Origin: Leptospira wolbachii serovar Codice str. CDC
GTDB taxonomy: Bacteria; Spirochaetota; Leptospiria; Leptospirales; Leptospiraceae
Length of the DNA: 64,000 nt
Direction: 5' to 3'
Assembly: GCF_000332515.2 (NCBI RefSeq)
Contig: NZ_AOGZ02000001.1
Span: forward strand, 250,501 to 314,500
Notes under the pieces: generated by a model
The model's database searches: none
What the model was told of the DNA's origin: nothing
Seen by the model: only the letters and a program-made list of their open reading frames with translations
Shown here: positions 1-7,965 of the stretch, piece by piece
How positions within the stretch are numbered: position 1 is the stretch's first letter
Layout: every line of letters begins with the position of its first letter
Position numbers and translations under genes: made by a program

Positions 1-1515
1 TTCCGACTGATAATCAAAGGAAGAACCAAAACCCATCTTCTCGGCAAATTTTTGAATGATAAGAGTATCAGCGAGTGCCTCACCCGGTGGATCAATGATT
101 TTAGATAGATAAGTGACACGACGGTCGGAATTGGTCATGGTTCCTTGTTTTTCTGCCCACCCAGCTGCAGGAAGAACATAATCCGCATAAGGAATGGCAG
201 CGGAATTCATCGATATATCCTGCACTACCACAAGTTCTGCGGCACGTAACCCTTGTTCTACCATGCGAGCATCGGGTAAACTTGTCGTTGGATTTGTACA
301 AATAATCCACACGGCCTTCATCTTTCCAGTGCGAAGGTTTTCAAACATCTCTACTGCAGTAAAACCAGGTTTACTTTGGATGACTTCGGTTTCGACTCCC
401 CAAAACTTCGCCACTTCCTCTCTATGATTTGCATTACTTAAATCACGGTGTGCTGGTAACAAATTTGATAGTCCACCGACTTCCCTTCCGCCCATGGCAT
501 TGGGTTGTCCGGTAAGCGAAAAAGGACCACTTCCTGGTTTTCCAATTTTTCCAGTTAACAAAGATAAGTTGAGAAGAGCCAGGTTTTTGTTGACACCCAC
601 CACACTTTGGTTGAGTCCCATCGCCCATAAAGATAAAAAACCTTTCGCATGACCAATGTATGAGGCCGCCAAATGAATGTCGCTTACAGGAATTCCACAA
701 GTGATTGCAGCAGATTCTACATCGAAGTTTGATAAAAGTACTTTTAATTCTTCAATACCTTCTGTATGGGATTGGATGAATTCAGAATCGATCCAATTGT
801 TTTGGATTAGAACCTTGGCGATTGCATGGAAAAGATAAATATCGGTTCCTGGATGGATTTGTAAATGTAGATCTGCTTCCTCACAAGTGTCCGTCCTTCG
901 TGGATCCACAACAATGATCTTTACATCGGGATTGTTTTTTTTATGAGCTTCAATCCTACGAAACAAAATGGGATGACACCAAGCGGGATTAGCACCGGCA
1001 ATCAGGAAACAATCCGCAAGTTCAATGTCTTCGTAAGCAATCGGCACACTGTCTTCACCCAAAGCCATTTTGTATCCCACAACAGCCGAACTCATACAGA
1101 GCCTTGAGTTGGTATCAATATTATTGCTACCAATATATCCTTTGATGAGTTTATTAATAATATAGTATTCTTCAGTGAGGAGTTGGCCAGAAACATAGAA
1201 CCCAACAGAGTCCGGCCCATAAGTTTGAATCAATTTTTTGAATTTATCGGCGATTCCAGATAATGCATTATCCCAACTAACTTTCGATAGTGGAAGATTT
1301 TTATCTTTTCGATAAGAAGGATAGAGGATACGATCACTTCTATCCATCACCGTATAGTGCAAATTCATCCCTTTCGAACACAAAAGTCCCTTGTTCGCTG
1401 GATGGTCTTTGTCCCCTTCAATAGAAATCTCTGTAGAGCCAGTTTTGTGAACGGTAACTCCACAACCAACCCCACAATAGGAACAAGTCGATGCATAGGT
1501 TTCTTGGATCTGCAC
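1..1515 (-). CDS. nasA: Assimilatory nitrate reductase, catalytic subunit (partial, C-terminus beyond the window)
   Basis: Reduces nitrate to nitrite in the cytoplasm using Mo-bis-MGD and a [4Fe-4S] cluster. The reading frame is open from 1515 to the left edge (505 codons). The N-terminal cluster motif is visible as C11-x2-C14-x3-C18-x27-C46, followed by the molybdopterin oxidoreductase fold with segments such as GANPAWCHP and VDPRRTDTC, and SLTGQPNAMGGREVGG near residues 325-345. It diverges from nirB, which makes an assimilatory role likely. The start is uncertain: no ATG and no Shine-Dalgarno are visible; GTG at 1515 is the first start downstream of an in-frame TAG and of the sigma-54 promoter, and TTG at 1530 lies inside that promoter. 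The family is clear; the distinction from other NapA/NarB-type enzymes rests on context. Confidence 0.9.
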   Translation of the reverse strand, partial: MQIQETYASTCSYCGVGCGVTVHKTGSTEISIEGDKDHPANKGLLCSKGMNLHYTVMDRSDRILYPSYRKDKNLPLSKVSWDNALSGIADKFKKLIQTYGPDSVGFYVSGQLLTEEYYIINKLIKGYIGSNNIDTNSRLCMSSAVVGYKMALGEDSVPIAYEDIELADCFLIAGANPAWCHPILFRRIEAHKKNNPDVKIIVVDPRRTDTCEEADLHLQIHPGTDIYLFHAIAKVLIQNNWIDSEFIQSHTEGIEELKVLLSNFDVESAAITCGIPVSDIHLAASYIGHAKGFLSLWAMGLNQSVVGVNKNLALLNLSLLTGKIGKPGSGPFSLTGQPNAMGGREVGGLSNLLPAHRDLSNANHREEVAKFWGVETEVIQSKPGFTAVEMFENLRTGKMKAVWIICTNPTTSLPDARMVEQGLRAAELVVVQDISMNSAAIPYADYVLPAAGWAEKQGTMTNSDRRVTYLSKIIDPPGEALADTLIIQKFAEKMGFGSSFDYQSE

Positions 1516-1525
1516 ACTGATTATC

Positions 1526-1542
1526 AGCAATAACTATGCCAA
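1526..1542 (-). promoter_or_regulatory. Sigma-54 promoter of nasA
   Basis: The minus strand reads TTGGCATAGTTATTGCT, with GG (1540-1539) and GC (1528-1527) separated by exactly 10 bases, close to the consensus TTGGCAC-N5-TTGCA/T. The expected transcription start, 12 bases after the -12 C, falls at about 1515, on the proposed GTG start codon, implying a leaderless or nearly leaderless mRNA. Confidence 0.7.
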
Positions 1543-1614
1543 TTGCTGAAATATTCACAAAAATGCTTATTAGCATAGGGATTTGAATCAAATCCTCCCA
1601 TTTTGAAAAACCCA

Positions 1615-1621
1615 ACTACAA
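1615..1621 (-). promoter_or_regulatory. Candidate enhancer half-site upstream of nasA
   Basis: The minus strand reads TTGTAGT about 81 bases upstream of the -24 GG of nasA. The same heptamer occurs 95 bases upstream of the nirB and 89 bases upstream of the narK sigma-54 elements. Sigma-54 promoters need an upstream enhancer-binding protein, and this is the only short element found shared by all three. Seven bases is short, so the support is positional. Confidence 0.3.
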
Positions 1622-1761
1622 ATTTCTGAAAACCTGAGATTGTAAACTGTACGATAAACGAACATTTTTCTTAAATTCTAATAGAAAGGAGCAAAATAGA
1701 ACCAGTAAGGACGGCCCGGATTCGGAAAACTTATACTAGAGCGAGAGACGTTTTTCTTTTT

Positions 1762-1770
1762 TTGTAGTAA
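1762..1770 (+). promoter_or_regulatory. Candidate enhancer half-site upstream of nirB
   Basis: TTGTAGTAA lies 95 bases upstream of the -24 GG of the nirB sigma-54 promoter and matches the elements near nasA and narK. The rest of the nasA-nirB intergenic stretch (about 1543-1855) is AT-rich and holds no ORF that I can support. Confidence 0.3.
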
Positions 1771-1855
1771 ATTTTATTTTTTTTCGCCTAAGACTCTCCC
1801 TATTCCCTAAGTACAACCCAAAATCAGTAGTATTTTTAATCTAACTGCATCCGTT

Positions 1856-1871
1856 AGGTACACTTCGTGCA
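1856..1871 (+). promoter_or_regulatory. Sigma-54 promoter of the nirB operon
   Basis: AGGTACACTTCGTGCA has GG (1857-1858) and GC (1869-1870) with a 10-base spacer, as required for sigma-54. Transcription would start near 1882, giving a leader of about 61 bases before nirB. That leader contains a small inverted repeat, GGAAC then GTTCC ten bases later. The layout matches the narK promoter (GGTAC at -24, TGCA at -12). Confidence 0.7.
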
Positions 1872-1942
1872 TATTGTAGGAAGATTGGAACCATTCTAGC
1901 AGTTCCTTTCAGAAAACTTTTGGGTCCAGGTAGGGTAAAAAA

Positions 1943-4462
1943 ATGATCAAGCGAAAGTTAATCGTTATTGGAAACGGGATGGTGGGTCATAGATTCTGCG
2001 AAAAATTAGTGGAGTTTGGTGGCACAGACAAATTTGAGATCACAGTGCTTGGGGAAGAACCAAGACGAGCCTACGACCGTGTCCATCTTTCTGAATACTT
2101 CGCCGACAAATCTGCGGATGGTTTATACCTTTGTCCTCCCGATTGGTACAGATCGAATGGAATTAAATTATTATTATCTGAACCTGCCATCTCCATAGAC
2201 ACCATCAAACGAAAGTTAGTTACCAATTTAGGAACTGAACTCGAATTTGATGAACTCATTTTTGCTACTGGATCCTCTCCTTTTGTACCTCCACTGGAAG
2301 GTTTAGATAAAGAAGGAGTTTTTGTTTATAGAACCATTGAAGACCTAGAACAAACAATGGAATACAGCAAAAAAGTAAAGAAGGCTGCTGTGCTTGGTGG
2401 GGGACTTCTCGGACTCGAAGCTGCCAAAGCTCTTGTTGATTTAGGAAAAGAAACGCATGTTGTGGAGTTTGCTCCAAGGCTTATGCCAAGGCAATTGGAT
2501 GATGGTGGTGCTGCCATTTTAAAATCCAAAATCGAAGAGATTGGCGTTGAAATCCATCTAAACAAACAAACGGAAAAAGTCCTTGGCAATGAAAAAATCG
2601 AAGGATTCGAATTCAAAGATGGCGGTAGCCTTCAGTTCGATATGCTCATTGTCTCTGCAGGGATTCGTCCACGAGATGAACTCGCCAAAGAAGCGGGCAT
2701 TGCTGTGGGGGAACGCGGTGGTATCATCGTCGATGATGGAATGGGAACCAATGTGTATGGAATTTATGCCATTGGCGAAGTAGCATTACATAGAAATTTT
2801 ATTTATGGGCTAGTGGCGCCAGGTTATGAGATGGCAGAAACTCTTGCCTTCAATTTATGTAGCCCTGGCAGCAAACCAAAGGTGTATATTGGCTCAGATT
2901 TATCCACAAAACTGAAGTTAATTGGAGTGGAGGTGGCTTCTTTTGGAGATGCCCTTGGTCAATCAGAACACATTCCCATTGTTTTTAAAAATCCAAGAAG
3001 TGGTGTTTATAAAAAATTAGTCATCTCTCCTGACGGTAAATACCTACTCGGTGGAATCCTTGTGGGAGATGCAAAAGCTTATGGAAATCTACTTTCCTTT
3101 TATTTAAACAAAATGGAACTTCCAGAAGAGCCGGAAACCTTGATTGTTGGTTCTGTTTCCGCAGAAAATCTTTTTGGGGCCGATGCTTTGCCAGATGAAG
3201 CAAAAATCTGTTCTTGTAATAATGTTTCCAAAGGAAATATCCTCGCTGCCATTCGTGAAAAAGAATGTTACGACATTACTAGCTTAAAGAATTGTTCCAA
3301 GGCGGGTAGTGGTTGTGGTGGATGTTTGCCACAAGTCAACTCTATTCTCAAAGCAGAATTAAAAGTCCAAGGAAAGGTAGTCACAGAACATCTCTGTGAA
3401 CATTTCAAATTTTCTAGAAAAGAACTTTTCCAAGTCATTAAAGTAAAATCATTAAAAAGTTTTCCCGATGTGATCAAAGAAGTCGGTCGCGGAAACGGAT
3501 GCGAAGTTTGTAAACCAGCCGTTGCATCCATCCTTGCCAGCGTATGGAACGAACCCATTCTCAAACATAGAGAAATCCAAGATACCAATGATAAGTATCT
3601 CGCCAATATCCAAAGAGGAGGAACCTACTCTGTCGTTCCGAGAATCCCTGGAGGGGAAATCACTCCTGAGAAACTCATTGCGATTGGAGATGTTGCCAAA
3701 AAATACAATCTCTATTGTAAAATCACTGGTGGACAACGCATCGACTTGTTAGGTGCACGTATTGACCAACTCCCTGCGATCTGGAAGGATTTGATCGAGT
3801 TTGGATTTGAAAGTGGGCATGCCTATGGAAAGTCCATGCGAACTGTCAAAAGTTGTGTGGGTTCTACTTGGTGCCGGTTTGGAGTGCAAGACAGTACATC
3901 TTTTGCGATCAAATTAGAAGAACGATACAAAGGAATTCGTGCCCCACATAAATTAAAGTGCGGAGTGTCCGGTTGTATTCGTGAATGTGCAGAAGCCCGT
4001 GGAAAAGATTTTGGAATCATTGCCACAGAAAGAGGTTGGAACCTTTATATCGGTGGAAACGGAGGAGTGAATCCGAAACATGCGATTCTTTTTGCAGAAG
4101 ACTTAGATGAAGACACATGCATCAAGTATATCGACCGTTATATGATGTTTTACATCAGAACGGCAGACAAACTCATGAGAACCTCTACTTGGTTAGAACA
4201 ACTAGAAGGGGGAATTGATTACTTAAAAGATGTAGTGATCAATGACCGTTTGGGAATCAACTCACAACTAGATGAAGAGATGAATGCTCTTGTAAACACA
4301 TATCTCTGTGAGTGGAAAGATGTTGTAGAAGATACTGAAAAACAAAAGAAGTTTAGACATTTTGTGAACAGTAACGAAACAGATCCTAATATCAAATTCA
4401 TCGAAGAACGTGGCCAGATCCGCCCAGTGGATTGGGTAGAAAAAGATTTAGTCAATTCATAA
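1943..4462 (+). CDS. nirB: Nitrite reductase [NAD(P)H], large subunit
   Basis: Catalyses six-electron reduction of nitrite to ammonium in the cytoplasm with FAD, [2Fe-2S], [4Fe-4S] and siroheme. At 839 residues it has the usual NirB length. Domain order: FAD/NAD(P) oxidoreductase (start VIGNGMVGHRF; second dinucleotide motif LGGGLLGLEAA near 150), BFD-like [2Fe-2S] domain beginning at C423/C425 and ending CGGC, a second BFD-like half near 490-540, then sulfite/nitrite reductase domains with siroheme/4Fe-4S ligands C638-x5-C644 and C673-x3-C677. It is the first gene of a sigma-54-driven operon with nirD, cobA, moaC/moaB and moeA; 14 bases separate it from nirD. Confidence 0.95.
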   Translation: MIKRKLIVIGNGMVGHRFCEKLVEFGGTDKFEITVLGEEPRRAYDRVHLSEYFADKSADGLYLCPPDWYRSNGIKLLLSEPAISIDTIKRKLVTNLGTELEFDELIFATGSSPFVPPLEGLDKEGVFVYRTIEDLEQTMEYSKKVKKAAVLGGGLLGLEAAKALVDLGKETHVVEFAPRLMPRQLDDGGAAILKSKIEEIGVEIHLNKQTEKVLGNEKIEGFEFKDGGSLQFDMLIVSAGIRPRDELAKEAGIAVGERGGIIVDDGMGTNVYGIYAIGEVALHRNFIYGLVAPGYEMAETLAFNLCSPGSKPKVYIGSDLSTKLKLIGVEVASFGDALGQSEHIPIVFKNPRSGVYKKLVISPDGKYLLGGILVGDAKAYGNLLSFYLNKMELPEEPETLIVGSVSAENLFGADALPDEAKICSCNNVSKGNILAAIREKECYDITSLKNCSKAGSGCGGCLPQVNSILKAELKVQGKVVTEHLCEHFKFSRKELFQVIKVKSLKSFPDVIKEVGRGNGCEVCKPAVASILASVWNEPILKHREIQDTNDKYLANIQRGGTYSVVPRIPGGEITPEKLIAIGDVAKKYNLYCKITGGQRIDLLGARIDQLPAIWKDLIEFGFESGHAYGKSMRTVKSCVGSTWCRFGVQDSTSFAIKLEERYKGIRAPHKLKCGVSGCIRECAEARGKDFGIIATERGWNLYIGGNGGVNPKHAILFAEDLDEDTCIKYIDRYMMFYIRTADKLMRTSTWLEQLEGGIDYLKDVVINDRLGINSQLDEEMNALVNTYLCEWKDVVEDTEKQKKFRHFVNSNETDPNIKFIEERGQIRPVDWVEKDLVNS

Positions 4463-4476
4463 ACAGGAGAAAGAAA

Positions 4477-4848
4477 ATGTCAGTAGATACAAAAAACAAA
4501 GAACGAGTATTCATAGGTCCAGTTTCTGAATTTGAAAAAGAAGGCGGAGTCTCGGCAAAAGTGGGCGAAAAACAAATTGCGATCTTCTACTTTGAATCAA
4601 GAAACGAATGGTATGCTTGCGACAATGCCTGCCCCCACACTGGAGATATGGTTTTATCTAGAGGATATCTCGGAGATACCAATGGCGATCCAAAAGTAGT
4701 ATGCCCTCTTCATAAAAGAAATTATTCACTCACCAGTGGTGAATGTCTTAGTGGAGAAAATTACAAAGTCAACTTATATCCAGTCATTGTGGAAAATGGA
4801 TCTGTCTATTTGGAAGTAGATCCTTCGATTACAGGTAACAAAGGTTAA
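4477..4848 (+). CDS. nirD: Nitrite reductase small subunit, Rieske-type
   Basis: Partner of NirB, 123 residues. The start is ATG 4477, preceded by the Shine-Dalgarno CAGGAG; the frame is open further upstream but without such a signal. It has a Rieske fold with both ligand pairs present: C-P-H in NACPHTGD and C-P-L-H in VVCPLHKR. From memory, the E. coli NirD lacks these ligands, so this version probably carries a real [2Fe-2S] cluster, as in NasE-type subunits. It lies between nirB and the siroheme methyltransferase. Confidence 0.93.
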   Translation: MSVDTKNKERVFIGPVSEFEKEGGVSAKVGEKQIAIFYFESRNEWYACDNACPHTGDMVLSRGYLGDTNGDPKVVCPLHKRNYSLTSGECLSGENYKVNLYPVIVENGSVYLEVDPSITGNKG

Positions 4849-4859
4849 TCGTTAAGTCT

Positions 4860-5651
4860 ATGGATGCGCGAAGCCACCAGACAAACAAAGGTAAAGTGTA
4901 TTTGGTCGGTGCAGGCCCGGGAGATCCGGAACTACTCACTGTCAAAGCACTCAAAACACTACGGAAAGCAGATGTTGTTTTCTATGATGATTTGGTTTCC
5001 CCTCGGATTCTTGGAGTTTGTCGAAAAAAAATCCAATTGGTTTATGTTGGGAAAAGACTGGGAATCCATAGTTGTTTGCAAGACGAAATCAATTCTAAAC
5101 TCATCCAAGCTGCAAACGAATTCAAAACCGTTGTTAGGTTAAAAGGAGGAGATCCCTCTATTTTCGGACGTGTGGGGGAAGAGTTTGCGGCCCTCTTATC
5201 GGAAGGAATCCAATGTGAGATTGTTGCGGGGATCACTACGGCTTCGGGAGTAGCCTCTTCCTTAGGATTTCCATTAACCCATAGAGACTATGCCAGAGAG
5301 ATCCTTTTCCTATCGGGACACAAGAAGGATGGAGCCAATTCCGAAGGTTTTAAAAATCTCAACTGTGTTGGGAAAACCATAGTGGTTTATATGGGCTTAA
5401 ATTCGATTGGTCTCATTGTCTCTGAACTCCTAGATGCGGGCAATGCAAAAGATACTCCCATCGCAGTCATTCAAAACGCAACTCTCGATACAGAACGAGT
5501 CTTTACTGGAAATTTAAATTCGATCCAATCCATCATTGAAGAAAACGAGGTCAAATCTCCTGCCATTCTTGTGATCGGAGAGATTGTTCGTTTCTATCGT
5601 GAGATGGAAAATTTGAAAAATGACTATTCTTCCATTCTCACGCCCTTATAA
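4860..5651 (+). CDS. cobA: Uroporphyrinogen-III C-methyltransferase (siroheme branch)
   Basis: SAM-dependent methylation of uroporphyrinogen III to precorrin-2, the first step toward the siroheme used by NirB. It has 263 residues, the single-domain SUMT length, without the dehydrogenase/ferrochelatase part of CysG. Motifs visible: VGAGPGDPELLTVKA near the N-terminus, RLKGGDPSIFGR in the middle, and AGITTASGVASS in the SAM pocket. It starts 11 bases after nirD and ends 9 bases before the moaC/moaB fusion, so it is within the same operon. No siroheme synthase C-terminal half is present in the window; precorrin-2 oxidation and iron insertion must be encoded elsewhere. Confidence 0.93.
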   Translation: MDARSHQTNKGKVYLVGAGPGDPELLTVKALKTLRKADVVFYDDLVSPRILGVCRKKIQLVYVGKRLGIHSCLQDEINSKLIQAANEFKTVVRLKGGDPSIFGRVGEEFAALLSEGIQCEIVAGITTASGVASSLGFPLTHRDYAREILFLSGHKKDGANSEGFKNLNCVGKTIVVYMGLNSIGLIVSELLDAGNAKDTPIAVIQNATLDTERVFTGNLNSIQSIIEENEVKSPAILVIGEIVRFYREMENLKNDYSSILTPL

Positions 5652-5660
5652 GGGATAGGA

Positions 5661-6575
5661 ATGAATGATATTACAGGCAAAAGAACCACCCTTCGGTATG
5701 CAGAAGCAGAAGGGTATGTGTATTGTAAAGCGGAGACAATTGAAAGAGTTAAAGCCAACACATTACCCAAAGGGGATCTCTTTGGTGTAGCTAAGGCTGC
5801 AGCCTTACTCGGATCCAAAAAAACTTCAGAACTCATCCCCCATTGCCATCCCGTTCCCATCGATTCCTTTTCGGTTCAATTTGAAATCATAGAAGAAAAA
5901 AATGCCATCCGCATCCAAACGAAAGCCAAGTCCATAGGCAAAACAGGAATCGAAATGGAAGCCCTAACTGGCGTTACAGTTGCCGCTCTTGTGATTTATG
6001 ACCTCTTAAAACCCATTGATAAAGAAATAGAAATCTCTTCTGTCAAACTCCTAGAAAAGAAGGGAGGAAAAACAGATGCACAAATTTCCAAATTTGCCGC
6101 CGGTTCCAATGCAAAAATTCTAGTTTGTTCCGATTCTTGTTTTGCTGGTAAAAAAGAAGATGGATCGGGAAAGGTTATCTCCGAACTTCTCATCCAAGAA
6201 GGGGTGGATGTTTTAGAAATTAAAATTGTCCCCGATGAACCAAAAGAAATCCAAGAAACCATCACCAATTGGGCCAAAGAAAAAATTGATCTGATTGTGA
6301 CTACCGGTGGCACGGGCCTTGGACCTAGGGACAATACAACCGATTCGATAAAAGTAATCTTAGAACAAGAGTTACCTGGTGTTGCGGAGGTGATGCGTTC
6401 CTTCGGACAAGACAGGACTCCTTTTGCGATGTTGTCACGTTCTATTGCTGGTAGAATTGGAAAATCTCTCGTTGTTTCTGTTCCTGGAAGTAGCAATGGA
6501 GCAAGAGAAAGTATGACTGCCATTCTACCTGCGATCTTTCATGCCAAAAAAATGATGCGAGGAGAGGGACATTGA
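5661..6575 (+). CDS. moaC/moaB: Bifunctional MoaC-MoaB/Mog fusion (molybdopterin biosynthesis)
   Basis: Two-domain protein of 304 residues. Residues 1 to about 153 are MoaC (cyclic pyranopterin monophosphate synthase), with the signature SELIPHCHP and the segment GIEMEALTGVTVAAL. Residues about 160-304 are a MoaB/Mog molybdopterin adenylyltransferase domain, with TTGGTGLGPRDNTTD near 214 and VPGSSNGARE near the end. One chain therefore supplies an early and a late step of Moco synthesis; such fusions are known in other bacteria. Its TGA stop overlaps the TTG start of moeA by four bases (TTGA). Confidence 0.93.
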   Translation: MNDITGKRTTLRYAEAEGYVYCKAETIERVKANTLPKGDLFGVAKAAALLGSKKTSELIPHCHPVPIDSFSVQFEIIEEKNAIRIQTKAKSIGKTGIEMEALTGVTVAALVIYDLLKPIDKEIEISSVKLLEKKGGKTDAQISKFAAGSNAKILVCSDSCFAGKKEDGSGKVISELLIQEGVDVLEIKIVPDEPKEIQETITNWAKEKIDLIVTTGGTGLGPRDNTTDSIKVILEQELPGVAEVMRSFGQDRTPFAMLSRSIAGRIGKSLVVSVPGSSNGARESMTAILPAIFHAKKMMRGEGH

Positions 6576-7762
6576 TTTCCTACGCAGAGGCCCTCGATAA
6601 AATTCTATCGGAAGTTCGAATTTATCCGATTGAACTGGTATCTTTAAATCAAAGTCTAGGGCGAGTGCTTAGTGCAGATGTCACTGCCGATCGGGATTAC
6701 CCACCTTTTCATCGTTCGGCGATGGATGGATTTGCGATCCATTCCCATGGTTATGCACAAAACCAAATCTATCCTTACCACAGAGAACTTCCTGCGGGAA
6801 TGAGTATGGATTTAGAGCCAAATGAATTGGCCATTCGGATTATGACCGGTGCCCCTGTTCCCGATGGTTTGGATGTTGTGATCAAAATCGAAGATGCGAC
6901 TCTCAGTGGATCGAATGGAGAAAAACAAGTTTCGTTTTCCTTAAAAGAGGTGAAACCTTGGCAAAATATCGCAAAACAAGGAGAAGATGTAAGAAAAAAC
7001 CAATTGGTTTTGCCAAAAGGAATCCAAATTGGTACCTCTGAATTCTCTCTCCTAGCAAGTCTCGGCAAAGATAAAGTTCCAGTTGTCAAAGCACCCGAAG
7101 TTCATATCATCTCCACAGGAAATGAAGTAGTTCCTATACACCAATCCCCCCTCACCTATCAAATTAGAGACTCCAATTCTTATACAATCTCCTCCATTCT
7201 TTCCAAATACAAAATCCAACCAGAGTCCGTTACCCATGTTCCTGATTTAGAATCAGAACTCACCGAACAAATTCAAAAAGGGTTAGATGCGGATATTTTA
7301 ATTTTATCGGGAGGAGTTTCTATGGGCAGTATGGACCTTGTACCATCCATATTACAAAAATTAGGTGTTGAACTTATTTTCCATAAAACAGCAATCAAAC
7401 CAGGAAAACCCATTTGGTTTGGAAAAAGAAAAAACACTGTAGTCTTTGGAATGCCAGGAAATCCATTCAGTGTCCAAACCTGTTCTCGAATTTTTCTCGA
7501 ACCTTTTTTGAGAAAGTCCTATGGACAAAACCAACTTCCTTCTTATAAACTCCCCTTTTCTTCCACAAAACAAAGAAAAGGTGGTCTTACTGAATTTTTC
7601 CCTGTAAGATTTGAAACAACGGACAAAACTTATCTCTCACCAACTGCTTTTAATGGAAGTGGTGATGTAAGAGCCGGCATTTTCTCCGATGGACTTGCAG
7701 TCTTTCCAAGCGAACTCTCACAAATCCAACCAGGGGATATGATCGAATTTTTGCCTTGGTGA
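6572..7762 (+). CDS. moeA: Molybdopterin molybdenumtransferase MoeA
   Basis: Inserts molybdate into adenylated molybdopterin. The protein has 396 residues, typical for MoeA. Motifs: FHRSAMDGFA (near 45-55), RIMTGAPVPDG (near 90), SGGVSMGSMD (near 246) and GMPGNPFS (near 293). It begins with TTG at 6572, within the stop of moaC/moaB and preceded by the purine-rich GGAGAGGG; no ATG is available nearby. It is the last gene of the nirB operon. The 203-base stretch after it holds the narK promoter. Confidence 0.93.
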   Translation: MISYAEALDKILSEVRIYPIELVSLNQSLGRVLSADVTADRDYPPFHRSAMDGFAIHSHGYAQNQIYPYHRELPAGMSMDLEPNELAIRIMTGAPVPDGLDVVIKIEDATLSGSNGEKQVSFSLKEVKPWQNIAKQGEDVRKNQLVLPKGIQIGTSEFSLLASLGKDKVPVVKAPEVHIISTGNEVVPIHQSPLTYQIRDSNSYTISSILSKYKIQPESVTHVPDLESELTEQIQKGLDADILILSGGVSMGSMDLVPSILQKLGVELIFHKTAIKPGKPIWFGKRKNTVVFGMPGNPFSVQTCSRIFLEPFLRKSYGQNQLPSYKLPFSSTKQRKGGLTEFFPVRFETTDKTYLSPTAFNGSGDVRAGIFSDGLAVFPSELSQIQPGDMIEFLPW

Positions 7763-7831
7763 AACAAGTATGCGCAATACTTGTACAATTGGTACGCAGT
7801 TCATGCGGTTTTTGGTCAAAAAATTGCCCGA

Positions 7832-7850
7832 TTGTAGTACATATTCTACA
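7832..7850. promoter_or_regulatory. Candidate activator site upstream of narK
   Basis: An imperfect dyad with arms TGTAG (7833-7837) and CTACA (7846-7850). The left part, TTGTAGTA, is 89 bases upstream of the narK -24 GG and repeats the half-sites seen at the nasA and nirB promoters. Suggested role: binding of a nitrogen-responsive enhancer-binding protein. No experimental support. Confidence 0.35.
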
Positions 7851-7919
7851 TCAGGGAAAACCATAAGCGTAAAGTTCAGTTTTAGGGCGTTTTAACCCAT
7901 TTTAGGTCATTTCGTGCTC

Positions 7920-7935
7920 TGGTACGCTTTTTGCA
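7920..7935 (+). promoter_or_regulatory. Sigma-54 promoter of narK
   Basis: TGGTACGCTTTTTGCA: GG at 7921-7922 and GC at 7933-7934, spacer 10. Expected start of transcription near 7946, about 20 bases before the GTG start codon and just before the Shine-Dalgarno AAGGAG at 7950-7955. Confidence 0.75.
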
Positions 7936-7965
7936 CTGTTTATCAGCATAAGGAGTACACGCACC

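Noticed and set aside
7792..7807. GGTACGCAGTTCATGC, similar in sequence to the narK -24/-12 element.
   Set aside because: The spacer is 12 instead of 10 bases, which sigma-54 does not tolerate.
7812..7827. A further GG-N10-GC (TTGGTCAAAAAATTGC) between moeA and narK, looking like a second sigma-54 promoter.
   Set aside because: The bases around -24 (GGTCA) do not fit the consensus, and it lies more than 130 bases before narK, while a much better match is at 7920-7935.
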